From Avena insularis (lineage: Eukaryota; Streptophyta; Magnoliopsida; Poales; Poaceae): a stretch of DNA of 64,000 nt. Position 1 is the stretch's first letter, and each line of letters opens with the position of its first letter. The notes under the pieces were generated by a model. It ran no database searches, was not told where the DNA came from, and saw nothing but the letters and a program-made list of their open reading frames with translations. Shown in pieces: positions 34,691 to 47,060 of the stretch. A program made the translations under genes and the position numbers. The stretch spans positions 354,968,010 through 355,032,009 of the forward strand of contig CM042694.1 of assembly GCA_023614405.1 (NCBI GenBank), given 5' to 3'.

Positions 34691-36322
34691 CTCGTCATGA
34701 ATGGACAGTCCTGAATCCCCGTTGTTCTCACTTCTGCCCTCCAGTCCCGGTGTCTCTGTGACTCTGTCCATCAACTTAGGTGATACTTCCCCGGACAGAA
34801 ATAGACAGCTCAAATCTACAAAAAGTAAAATAAATAGACAGCTCAATACCAGCCCTTAATTCTGACTCTCTGAGCAGAGTTCGTCCACCCGATCGAAATT
34901 TCAGTACTCACTCATATCCAAATGGATGGACTCAAATTTATCTCAGTACTCACTCATATCCAAATGGATGGACTCAAATTTATCTGGTTAGACACATTCG
35001 GATGTAGATAAATATGAGAATATTAATTTAGATCAGAGTTAGTACTAATCAAGATTTCTGAAGCGTCCTTGTCGTGAAGAAGGAAAACAGGTGTCCAAAG
35101 ACACATGCTCGAGTGTTCAATTAAAATGAAAGGCATATTTCTGGTACAGTATCACGTTATGAGCAAAATAATGCCGAACTCTGGCAGGGAGTCGGTGACT
35201 GACTAGTTGCCCGACCTCGTGATTTCTCGAAAATGGAAGTGTCTCGGGCGGCCGACCGCCGATCGATCGACTACAGGCGCCGCGAGATCAGATCCCGCTT
35301 TCACATTGTACGGAATGGCAGACTCACGCTGCCAACTTGCCACCGTGGGCGGCGCACATGTCAGGGCTGAGCTGCCTACATCTCGAAGTCTCCATGCTTG
35401 GTAGGAGTACGTAGCTCTCCTCTCCTCAGTTCATTGTCGGTCAGAGTCATACGGTGCGGTTTTGCTTCTGCCGGTGTGCTCGCCCATCGTGGTCGACCTC
35501 GTGTCCCATACTATACTACTCCCATTATCAGCCAGCTCCCCGTTTTGGTACATATTCCCTGTCACTAAATATTCGTTCGGTTAATCCAAGCCATTAAGGG
35601 TTCATTCATGTGAAGCAATCAACAATCATACTGTGATCTATAAGACTGTGATCTATAAGGTCATCGCACCGAGCCCAAATAAATTTTGACTCAAATAATT
35701 TGAAATCATATAAGTATTTCTGGAAAATTCTGGCACAGTTTTCAAACTAGAAAAATGCTTCTCACCTGCCCAGCAAGTAAACACTGATAATCCAAATTTC
35801 AGTTTCCTCCCAGAATTTCATTACCAGATGGATCAAATTAGACCGGCAATGAACAAATAACAAAAATAGATACTATTCGAAGTCCTTCAATTCTCTCCGA
35901 TCTTTTAGAACGCCGGCGATTTCTATGTGGACAACCAGTGCGCTGCGGTCCGTCGAGCGCGTAGAAGGTTCCGCTGGCCTAGCACAACGCGCATAGGCAT
36001 CGGGGCATAGGGCTCCCTCTGTGCAGCATGCTGCCGCCGTGCCGCCACGTCGGGGCATGCGACGGCTGGCCGTGGCCGGGCAAGTGCCGTCGTGCGCCAT
36101 GCATGCTTTCGTGGTCGGCCGGGTGGGCCTTTTAATCGGCCGCTCCTCTTCTTCCTCACTGCCAGTGGCCGCAGTGCACGGGGCCACCCCGACGCTGCGT
36201 GCTTCGCTTCTTCTTCGCGGCGTGCACATCAAAGGAGGTACTCTAACGTGTCCCCTGACATGCCTTGTCCAACCCATTGCAACATGCTCGGCCAATGCTA
36301 CTGGCACCAGTCGTCATCCAAC
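34691..36322. other. Unclassified sequence
   Basis: No transposon domain or convincing gene. It includes a 42-bp tandem duplication. A 144-codon minus frame (35873-36307), Arg/Ala/Pro/Thr-rich without recognised motifs, is weak. This is the largest stretch of the window that I cannot assign to an element. Confidence 0.4.
34902..34985. repeat. 42-bp perfect tandem duplication
   Basis: 34902-34943 and 34944-34985 are identical (start CAGTACTCACTCATATCC). No role is evident. Confidence 0.85.
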
Positions 36323-37991
36323 TGTGACACCCAACACCTGGGCCACACCATATTAGCAACAATCTACTTGTAACAAAGAGCAAACAAGTGTTAACTTGAG
36401 GATCACCACTTGAGACTCCATACTTAAAGAGACATATTCTGCTAAGAAGTTTGTGTCATGTAGTGCTTCTATAAGTTAATGAAAATGAAAAAATAAAATA
36501 ATAATTCCCCCGTGTCGCACCCTAGGGCGACACCGGGGGCGCCGCCGCACTCCACCCAAAGTCCTCCGCCGCCGCTGCTCCTCTCGCCGCCGCTGCCGCC
36601 GGCCTTGCCGCGGTGGCAGTGGGCCCGGCCGCCGAAGGTGGTTTAGGGTGGGTGGAGGTGGGAGTTGATCGCCATGACACCTGTTCGCACTATCCGCATG
36701 TGGGCCCATGAATCCCCTTCACCTGACCTTGATTCACATCTTATTTTTGGGTGCCACAAACTAGTTTGGGGTTTTACTACTATCATGTACTTATGCCATG
36801 CTTTACTGCTTTATTTAGTACTGTTGCTCGAGGAGAGCGATTTACTATTGTACTGTTTTGGAATCCCGCACCATGTTTCCACGGTATCGACAAGACCAGT
36901 CACACTTTCGGGTTCCTGTTCGTTTACACCCGTCGTCACAAATCCAGGGTTCGTCTTGGAGCCGACCAACTTTGTTGCGGGTAGCTTAGTGGGGTGGACC
37001 CCAAAATCATTTTTGAACCATACGAATGCTTTGTCATGATGCCTCGTTGCTTTTTATTTGGTTCTTTCCAAGGTTGATCGTGTGTGTTGCTATTTATGCA
37101 CTCCTGCATGGTAAATCTTTTTGAAAAGCCATGTCAATGGTTATGGACTACTTGGAGCATAGTGTCTCGACCATAGACAACTCAAACTAAAGTAGTGCTA
37201 TAAATTTGACTTTGGCATGACTAGTAATCATCTCCACTACAACGGAATGGTTAATTAAAAGTGCCAACAGCTGGTGATATTGGAATGTTATATGCTATTT
37301 ATATCTGACTAGTAAGTATTACAACTTCAATGGAATGTTGAAATAAAACTACCAACTGTGTGAGTTAATTGGAAGGACTTCCTCTGTTGGTCTCGAGGGG
37401 AAACTCCAGGATGGGTATGTTTGGTGTTAATATCAGGTTGGTTCCAAATAGGCCTCTCTAATAGCCGATAATTGTATCGAGTCCGTGTAGGTTGTTTAGT
37501 GCATGCTTTGCTGCCGCCAAGCCCACTATACCTATGTAGGCGGGAGCCGCCGAATTCTAAGACTCCCCGTGTACTGGCCTCAGTACTGACCGCTCCCTTT
37601 TTCCTTTGCCCTGTGTCGGCACCCCTTTTGCTTTCATAGGTATGAGTTCGAAGATGTTAGCAAGCTTACCCTTTCGTCTTACTTGTGCAGGGTTATGGAC
37701 GCCATCGGTTATTCTTTAGGACTCTTAGTCCAATTTGCATCTTATGCGTACTCAGATGTGGTGTCATTTTCAATGTGATTTGGATCTTTATAATGTATAC
37801 ATGTATTCTTGACTTGAGGAGTCGTTGTTGTATATATATGTTCTTATGGGTTCCATCGTGAACTATTGTGTAATGGTATTACTTCGTTTTTTACCCGCAA
37901 ACAAGTGCCTGGCGGGCATCCTTGAATCATTTCTATGCGGGTTTGGCGGGAAGCGCTAAAATCTTCATAGGGACGATTCGAGGGTGTTACA
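36323..37991 (+). repeat. Probable Gypsy-type LTR (element X)
   Basis: It starts TGTGACACCC and ends GGGTGTTACA, mirrored termini typical of LTRs. It is followed after two bases by TGGTATCGAGCC at 37994-38005, a primer-site-like sequence. The left boundary is uncertain. It includes a 33-bp hairpin in a GC-rich patch at 36507-36539. Confidence 0.5.
36507..36539. other. GC-rich hairpin
   Basis: CCCCCGTGTCGC and GCGACACCGGGGG are near-complementary arms of 12-13 bases around an 8-base loop. It could be a foldback relic; its meaning is unknown. Confidence 0.5.
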
Positions 37992-38785
37992 AGTGGTATC
38001 GAGCCTTGGTTTACGATACCCCACTCATCTAGCCTATAGGATAACCTAGCTAACGGTCAATGTAGAGTGTTAAAACTATTTTTGCAAAATTGGTTGGACA
38101 GGTCTGAGTAGCTCTGCTTTTACTCCTTACCTCTGTGCTATTCTCCTCTTACGTTTGCGTGTTTTGAATCTTCTCTCTTAACTTTCTTCAAGTCCAGGAT
38201 TTATTGTGGTTGGGTTTCCGTTGTACCTTTAGGATTATGTTTGCTTTCTCTTGCAAGTGTGTTTCTACATTCGATCTTCGTGCTATCTGAGGAATCTTTC
38301 ATCTATTGGACCTTTATTTGATCCAAAATTCACTAAAAAATTCTTTATACCTTTTGGTGTTTTCCAACATGACGAAATCATCTACGTCAGATCCGATAAA
38401 GAGCCTACATCACTCCTTTGTTTTTCCGCTTTTCCAAACACCTCTTTTCAAGATCTTCAGTCTGAATTCCAGGAATGGGTTGCACAATTCTTCTATTCAT
38501 GCATAGAGTAATAATTTGGGTGCGTGATGGATTGGCCCCCATACCGACTACTCTTGATATTCACTCTTGTACATTGAATTGGATTAAGGTGTACATTTCT
38601 CCTTCCATCAAAGTTAGAGGTGGCCTTATCTTTTGAGACCTTACTTCTACCTTTGTTTCTTCGGAATGTTCTCATGTTTTGCAAGGTGCAGTGGTCACAC
38701 CATCCCTTGAAGAAGCTACATGGGAACATGAAAATTTCTTTTCCTAGGAATCTTGGGGCGAGATTCTTGTTTAGTGGGGGAGAGT
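37992..38785 (+). pseudogene. Internally deleted Gypsy element X
   Basis: About 0.8 kb between the primer site and a purine tract (AGTGGGGGAGAG). A gag-like start at 38369 (MTKSSTSDPIK, about 45 codons) is followed by a different segment. In another frame that segment ends in a pol/chromodomain-like tail near 38680-38730 (PSLEEATWEHENF). This indicates a large internal deletion joining the start of gag to the end of pol. Confidence 0.5.
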
Positions 38786-41563
38786 TGTAGCATCCCAATT
38801 GTCTAACATTGGAATGCTACATAAGAAATATAGATCAATTCTACCATATGCTTGTTATTTATTGCATCATAGAATATCATGCATATGTCATCATGCTGTT
38901 GGAAATGTGCCCTAGAGACAAATAGTAATAAGGAATATTATCATATTTCATAAAGTTTATGATTAAGTTTTATATCATGCTATAACTATATTGAAAGGAA
39001 ACGTCAATACACATCTGATATATAAACAACCAGGGGTTCTCGGTGAAACTCTAGTCATTGGTTCATTTGTCAACAGATGATCAAGGTTTCCTGATCATGT
39101 GGCATTTATGCCAGTTGGAAATGGAGTCATCTCATTCTCAGAATGAGATGATGAACTAATACCCAACCTAAACATCGTGACCCGATCATGTCACGAAGTT
39201 CAAGTTACGATGATTAGAATAGACCTAGTAGACTATTCCTTAGACCATGAGGCTATATCAATCACTGTCTCCTGAGCGTGCTTTGATAGCATCAAACATC
39301 ACTTGGTAATACAGTGACAATAAATGTGTGTTCAGGTATTCGGAGGAACTTTTGGGCAATATATGTCGAGAGCGGGATTTGTCGATCCGTGTGACGGAAA
39401 GATACTCGAGTGCCCACTCAGAGAAGTTATATCCAATAGCTGCGCAACGTGTGATTTGATCACAGGGATATCACTTGTCGAAACGAGTCAAGTAGCATTT
39501 GTCGGTAACGAGATTGAACACGACATGGTGATGTCATTGATCAGATCTCGGGCAATGCAAGTATCTAGTGACAAAAGGAATAAGACACGACAGTCACGGT
39601 TCAAACGATGAAAGATCTTCGTGGAATGCATAGGGGTCACATGGCCATCCAGGTTCCTATGTCGATCATTGGTCCGGGAGTGTCCTGACCATGTCAGGAG
39701 TGTTCCCGAACCATGGGGTATCACTCTTAAGGGCTTGGTGATGCTTAGAGTGTGTTTACAGGATCGGTAGAATCACCGAAGAAGAGAAGAGAGAAAACCG
39801 AAAGGGTTTCGGTGAATCTGGAGGATGTCCGGAGTGGAGGTGGAAGGTGTTCCATAACCATGGAGATTGAATAATATGTGAATGAATGTTAAATATTGAT
39901 TTAATCATTTATTCATAATTATTTAATAAAAGAGAAAATCAATTAAATGGTCAAAAGGCTTAATGGGCCAAATCCTAGAGGGGAAAGGGCCCAAGAGGGG
40001 ACCACACCCCTAGGAGGGGCCTAGGGGGTGGCTGGCGTCCCTAGTGGGCCTGCCCCATGTGGGGCCCATGGTGGGGGCTGGTCGGCGTGCCTCCCCACCC
40101 CTCTCCCTTGTTTTGTCCCACCCGGGACTTTGAGGAAGGGTGTACCTCCCCTCCCCTATATATAGTGGGGTATTTTGACCAGAAAATACACACAATATTC
40201 AATAAAGGTTTCCTCACTTTTGGGGAGACCTCCAATTGATACTCTCTCTCTCTCTCCCGTGACCGTGGTCCCAAGTTCGGACTGCACAAACGAGCGAGAT
40301 ATTCACCACGAAGCACCGTCGCGCCGCAAGATTTAGATCCAGGAGCTTTACTTCCACAACTGCTGCTAGATCGAGGAAGCGGGAGTCATTGCCAGGCACT
40401 GGATGCATGTAACTCCCGCGAGGTGTCACACTTGAGGCACTAGAAGTCGTTGGATCCGCAAGAGCGCAAGGACTTCAACACGACCTTGAGGTCGGCTTCG
40501 GCTCATCTACGTCAACCACGCTCTCCTGAGCATTGACAACGCTTTTCGGTCTTCAAGGGTAAGTTCGCGAAAAGCCCCTCTCATTACTGCATTACTAATA
40601 GATAGGTCCTGGCAACATCAGGGGTTTAGGGGCGCAGGGTAATTTTTTATTGTTTTCATACGCGAACCCCTACACATGCCACATTGCATTTGAGCATCGT
40701 ATTAAACCCTTTTCATTTGGTTCTTCTCCTCATATTGCATTTTCCTTATTAGTTCTATTTACAACTTGAAATGTGGTTGCTTCTTAATATATGCTAAGTG
40801 CCCAATTTGAGTTGAGGGCACCTCTTTTTGAAACCTTCCATCTACTAACTTGGTAATGACAACTCCCTATTGATACCATCTATCTCTATCATATTTTTCT
40901 ATATGTGGGCGTTGTATTTCACTTGGTATTTTAACTCCTATCTCACATGCAGATTCATATGGATCTTCTTTTTCTTCTCTTACACATGATCCTATGGCAT
41001 GATCCATACATGCCCTATTCTTGTCCATCCCCAAATCCTCACATATATGTGCCATCTTCTTGTTTTCACATAAAGTCAAGCACATGTGATAAATCCTTTA
41101 TTTCATGTCACATGCAAAGCTACAACCGTTAAACTTCCTCTTCTTCCTTGCCTTAATTCTTGTTGTTGTATTATTTTGTTTATTTCATATTAATCTTGAT
41201 AAATAAAAATGTTTCCACTTAATCTAACCTAACCTACCTTCATCAAGCTCTTGAGCACACACACACCACACACACACTATCGGAGATTTGTCCCGCGAAG
41301 GAACTAGGGTCCAATGATCCCTTGGTTCGAGAGGGGGCTGAACACGCGACTCCAAGGAAACCCAACAACGACAACGTCGGTAGAGCAAGCACACGACATA
41401 GAGGTGACATGAGTTTTTACCCAGGTTCAGGACCCTCATGAGGAGGTAAAGTCCCTACTCTTTCTTGGTTGTATTGCTGGCGTGCTTTGTGAGGGTACAA
41501 TGGAGGATGAAAGTCTAGGGTTTTAGATCTCAAGGACCGATCCCCTTTGAGGTAGGAGAAGGA
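38786..41563 (+). repeat. LTR-like sequence, interrupted
   Basis: It starts TGTAGCATCCC directly after the purine tract, like a 3' LTR. It is interrupted at 38897 by a solo LTR and resumes at 40680. By eye it does not match the sequence at 36323-37991, so it may belong to another family or be diverged. It includes a CA repeat at 41255-41275. The right limit is where Angela-like element A begins. Confidence 0.45.
38897..40674 (+). mobile_element. BARE/Angela-like solo LTR (1,778 bp)
   Basis: It starts TGTTGGAAATGTGCCCTAGA and ends CGAACCCCTACA. It is flanked by perfect 5-bp duplications CATGC (38892-38896 and 40675-40679) with no internal region, the signature of intra-element LTR recombination. 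The length fits BARE-1-type LTRs. The TATA box is CTATATATAG at 40156-40165. Confidence 0.92.
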
Positions 41564-42710
41564 TAAAGGAGATATGCCCTAGAGGCAAATAATAAAGCAT
41601 ATTGTTTGATATATCTCTTATTTTTATAATACGTTTCATATTGTGTTATAATTGTATTAATACGAAACGTTAATTCACATGTGGTATGTAAACAAACCAT
41701 GTCTCCAGTTACCTCTAGCAAACTAGCTCATTAGTCATGAGGATGATCTAGGGTTTCGAGATCATGGGGCATTTATGCCAATTGACAATGAGGTCATGTC
41801 ATTAGTTGAATGGTGTGATAGACAAACATCCAACAGTTGTATCTTAATGAGATCTAGTTACAAAGTTCACCATTGATGATAAACACAGAAAACCTCGCAA
41901 CCTGATCCTTAGACTGTGAGATAATGCAAATCACCGTTCTTGAGGGAGGTTAGATGGTATCAAGTATCATACCATGACTGGATGATCAAAAAGGTGCCAC
42001 TCAGGTTTCCCAAAGGGGCGTGTATAGGAGTACATATCAAGACCAGGATTTGCCAGTCCATGTAACAGATAGATACATATGTGGCCATCTCGGTGACGTT
42101 ACATTAACGAAGCTTGCAAGTGTGTGACTTGGTTACAGAATGCAGCGACATGGGAACAAGTAAACAAGTTCATCGGTAACGAGATCTAACTAAGGTATGG
42201 AGATACCGAAGATCAAGTCTCGAATGAACTAGGTATCAAGTGGCAAAGGGAACGGGAAACGACGTTTACGGTTCGAGCGATTAGATTCGTGGAATGCACG
42301 GGGGTCATCATGGGCATCCAGGTCCCGCTGATGATCATTGATATGAGAGAGGTCTCAATCATGTCCGGAGTGTTCCCAAACCGAAGGATGTCACGCTTAA
42401 GGGTGGGGACACTTAAGGATAGATGCGGTATCGTTGGAGAAATAGAGAGAGAAACCGGAATAGTTCCGGGTAACATCCGATGTTGATCGGAGGTGGTCCG
42501 AAAGGTGTTCCGGAGTGAAGGAATATAATAATATGTGTATTTTATGTTGACTGGTGAATGAATATTAAAATAGCCATTTTATTTTATTTTTATAGGCAAC
42601 CCATTGCTAATGGGCCTCACCCGGAGGGGAGGCCCAAAGGGGCAAGGCGCCTAGGGAGGAGGGCCTCCCAAGTGGGGCCCACCTAGGGCCCGTGGATGCC
42701 CCTTGGTGGC
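41564..42710 (+). repeat. 5' LTR of element A, left part
   Basis: It starts TAAAGGAGATATGCCCTAGA (TG to TA at the first dinucleotide). It aligns with the start of the B LTR and the solo LTR. It is cut at 42710 by the Athila-type insertion. Confidence 0.85.
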
Positions 42711-44269
42711 TGCAGGCTCGTGGTTGATGTAGAGATCATTGGGAACCCCAAGAGGAAGGTTTGATGAGCACAGCAGCAAGTTTTCCCTCAGTTATGAGAC
42801 CAAGGTTTAATCGAACCAGTAGGAGCAAGGAAACACCCCAAAGGTGTTACTAGCTGAGCTTTGGCAGGGCGCACTACCGGTGCTAGTAGCAACGTGGAGA
42901 CCTGCACAACACAACCACAGAACTTTGTCCCCAACTTGCGATGAGGTTGTCAATCTCACCATGTTTTGCGGAAAACAAAGGATTAAACGTATCGAATGAA
43001 AAGAAGTAAAAGTTTGCAGAAAGTAAACACAAAGCAGTAAAAGATTGTAGATTGTATGTAAAGTAAAGGACCGGGATCCATACTTCACTAGAGGTGGCTC
43101 TCCTTAGATAGATAACATGCTGGGTGAACAAATTACAGCGGGGCAATTGACAAACACCGAGAAAGCAATACATGCATATAATAATCATCTTGACTCCTTT
43201 AAGACTTGAGTGGGCATTACAACATAATACATAGACCGCCATCCAACTGCATCTATGACTAATAATCCACCTCCAGGTTATCATCCGAACCCCCTCCATT
43301 ATTCAGTTGCAAGCAACAGATTATTGCTTTACGAACTGCGTGTAAAGTAAAGAATACAATTGTTCTATGAACAAAGGATCGTTGTTTTCTCCCTAGTAGC
43401 AACAACACATCTAGTACCTTAGAGATTTCTGTCACTTCCCAGTTACGGAGGCATGAACCCACTATCAAGCATAAATACTAACTCTTGGAGTTGCTAGCAT
43501 CTACTTGGACAAGATAACTACTAACAACGGAAAGCATGCAAGATCTCAAATAACAAAGACATGATAGAATCAATAATCAATCTGAAATAGCATCTCAATA
43601 TCCATTGGATCCTCGCAAACACAACATGTATGGATTACAAATAGATGATCTTGATCATGAACGGAGCTCACAAGATCTAAACATGAAAGCACAAAGGAGG
43701 AGAAACCAGCCATCTAGCTACTACATGGATCCGTAGTCCAATGATGAATTACTCACGCATCACACGGGAGGCTTGCATGGTGATGAAGAAGGCCTCCAGG
43801 GTGAATTCCCCTCCGTGGTGCCGGAAGAGCTTCAGATCCTCCCGATCTAGGGATGGAGATGACGGCTACAGACTCTTTCGTGGATTTTGATGGTGCTTAG
43901 GGTTTTCATCCGAGGGCAACTTATAGGCGAAGGAGAGGCCGAGGTGCCGGAGCCACCACACCACCAAGGCGTGGGCCAGGCCTGGCCGCGTGGCTGGTGG
44001 TGTGTCCGCCTGGCCCCTCCGTCGTGATTCGCACTTGATCCTCCGGAAAAATAGGCACTTTGGCTTTTGTCCCGTCCAATTCGAGAATATGCATTTTCTG
44101 ACTTTCCCGAACCAAAAACAGCAGAAACAGTGGTGGCATCGTGGCTCTTGTTAATAGGTTAGTCCAAGAAATCATATGAAAAGTACTCCAAAGTTGGAAC
44201 AAAACACAAGAAAGTGGATAAAACTAAGCATGGAACATAAAAAATTATAGATACATTTGCAATGTATCA
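42711..44269 (-). repeat. 3' LTR of the Athila-type element (1,559 bp)
   Basis: Plus strand TGCAGGCTCGTGG...GCAATGTATCA. It is homologous to 49178-50761 and, inverted, to 12512-13999. The inner side is followed by the purine tract TTTGGGGATGT (element orientation). A TATA-like CTATAAGT lies at about 43918-43925. Confidence 0.9.
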
Positions 44270-47060
44270 ACATCCCCAAACTTAACTCCTGCTCGTCCTC
44301 GAGTAGGTAAGTGATAAAAAGAAATAATTTTTGAGGTGACATGCACCATCAAAGACTTGATCAAGGTATTTGCAAAACATTGAAAGTTGGGATCATAGTA
44401 CTTCAATCATAACATGAAAGACAAAGTTCTAGCAATAAGCAAAGAAACTATGATGCAACATGAAAAGGCACAAACAAAAGATTCATGAATAACAATGCTT
44501 TGCAAGACGTTTGTTTGTTCCACATAAAGAAAACATAGCATAAAAGTATTCAGCTTGTCCCTCAATAGAGTAGCAAATATAAATGCATAGGACACCTTCA
44601 AAGTTCATAAGAGTGACTAGATACAATAGTTTCAAACAAGCAATAACAAGTTATGCATCAATCAACTAGTCTTGGGACAATGCACATAGAACTAAGAATG
44701 GCCACTATGCTCTCAAAGTAGGTGCATAAAGATAGAAGGTGGAGACTCAATATAATGGTGGAAGAAAGGCCTTTTGTAAAAGGAAGTAGGGATTCAAGTC
44801 TCATAAAGAGCTTCCAAAAAGTATGATACTTAAAGCTTTCAGCTCTCATTGCCCCTATCATAAGCATCTTGAAGTGATTAAGGTTAAAGTGAACAAACTA
44901 TGGTGTACATGCTTGACGAAGTATAAGTCAGAAATCTCATGTCCCTTGTATACGAGGGCCGCTCCTCATGCTACTCAAGTTTAGTCACCGGTAAGTTCTT
45001 GTCATTGTAAGTACATGTGTATCATTGAGAACCGCCAACGGGGTACCCCTTGCCCGATGATACGGAAGAATCCCCATATCAAAATGACAAGGCAAGCAGA
45101 CAACGGGCATCTCAGCATTCTTCTTATTTACCATGGGAATATGGTGCTTTTTTCTCTCTTTCCTCTTTTCATAGTATCTTTTTTTTTCTTTTTCTCTTTT
45201 CTCAATATAGGACTCTTTTTTTTATAAGAAGAATGCTTCATAGACAGCTCATTATGGTTACGCTGCAGGTTTCCACCATGTCAGCATGGATTAGACCAAT
45301 GACCCAGGCGTTTCTCTAACACATATACATAACTCCATGGACTTACAAGCTCCCCTTTCATTTCACACCGACGACATCCATATACAAAATAGCATGATAT
45401 CAACTAGGTACAAGTACCAAGTGCAATGTTGAAAGCGTTCCCCATGAAAGCATGGTTCTGCTAATTCCCAACAAATAAGTGCAAGCATATACAACATAGA
45501 AGGCACAATGGTTCAAGTTTATTAAGGGCAAGTAAAGTAAAGTGTTCCATCAAGTTCGTGAGAGCTTTAATCACTAGTTTTCTCATAACAAGTAGAAGGT
45601 AAACAAAAGCATGAATATACTTGGAATAGCATAAGCTAGTAGGTAGGTATGGTGGACTCTTTGGAATAACTTGGTTTAGGGAGTTGGATGCATGAGTGGA
45701 ACTCATACTTGGTGGTGGAGGCTAGCAAAAGATTGGGAGCGACAAACTAAGAGAGCAGTAATGGCCATAATCATGCAGAGCGACAAAACATCATTGATCA
45801 AAGCATAAAGTGATACTACAAGTTGAAAACTAAAGGATCATAAAGGCTATGGTGACTTGAGATAGTCATAACATGGTGTGAGCATGTGCCAAGTCAACCC
45901 AAATAAAGCATCAAAGGAGAATACCACTATACTATGCTTTAATATGCTAAAACAACGAATGATTCATCCAAGGCAAATTAAAAAATATCAATTGTTTGTA
46001 ACAAGTAATGCTACAGCAAAGAATACTAAGCATAAAGCCAAAACAATATCAAGCATGGCATGACAAAGCATAGGCCACAGTCAAAAACGAGCTCTTTTTA
46101 CCACATAAGCATGAACTTTCCTACTCTTTTCCAAACCAAACCAAACTAAATGCAAACCAAAGTGTGAAAGAGGGGGTCCAACCAATTTATTCAGAAAACT
46201 AAGCAAACCAAAGCAAACTAAAAACCAAAACAAAAACGAAAAGGAAGACGCTCCAAGAAAAACACAACTGTGCATTAAACAATAAAAATGAAGCGTTTGG
46301 ACGAAACCTAGGATTTTTATTGATGAAGAAGGGGAATGCCTTGGGCATCCCCAAGCTTTGACGCTTGTACTTCTTGGATATTTATTGGGGTCACACGAGT
46401 GGCATCCCCAAGCTTGAGCTTTAGTCCATCCTTCATCTCATTACTCATTCCTTCCATACACCTGAAATTTTTCCTTCATACAAAACTTCACATAATCTCA
46501 TTAGCAACATTAGTGCACTTAAGATAAATAAGTCTCAAGGTTCAGTTATAACACCAAATAATCTTCCATTAGAACACTAGCTACTGTAGCACTTTCCTCA
46601 AAAAGCTCAATTCCCCAAAGGAACTCAAGAAGGAACTAACAAGAAGCAAATGCAGAAAATGACAGAAATCTGTCAAAACAGACCAGAAGGTAAAGACGAT
46701 TTTTTTAGAAAACCTTCTGTTGCTCAAATCAAAAAGTGTTAAACTAACTAAAGTTAGTTAACAACCTGGGGCAGAAGCACAAAAAGTACAGCTCAATCCG
46801 ACATACAGAGCTCTCTCAGGAATGTTTACGGTGAAGCACAGAAATCTGTTTCGGGACAGCAACTTTCCCAATCATTACTTCACTCTCATTAGAGGTTACT
46901 CTTGGCACAAAAAGCAAATAAAATGGATAAGGAGAGGTTATTATAGAGGTAATAACTTCCAAGACTCATCTAAAACTCTTGGGTTATCTCCCAACAAGTA
47001 CTTTTCTTTGACGCCTTTAAGTTAGGCATAAGAAACAAAGAAAGAATCAAGTGTTCTCAA
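44270..47060 (-). other. Non-coding 3' internal region of the Athila-type element
   Basis: About 2.8 kb where pol would be expected. No RT, integrase or RNase H motif was seen in any frame. It contains T-rich tracts (45150-45225) and short frames only. The first ~80 bp (44270-44349) are conserved with 12434-12511. Confidence 0.65.

Noticed and set aside
35873..36307. 144-codon minus frame as possible host gene
   Set aside because: No recognisable domain, no clear promoter or splice structure and overlapping frames on the other strand; left as unclassified.
36323..38896. Pairing of the 36323-37991 and 38786-38896 sequences as the two LTRs of one element
   Set aside because: Only the first ~10 bases are similar by eye; the bodies do not align, so identity as an LTR pair is not shown.
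39324..39611. 95-codon plus frame
   Set aside because: Entirely inside the BARE-like solo LTR, so not a gene.
41250..41275. CA dinucleotide repeat as a regulatory signal
   Set aside because: Short imperfect microsatellite within LTR-like sequence; no reason to assign function.
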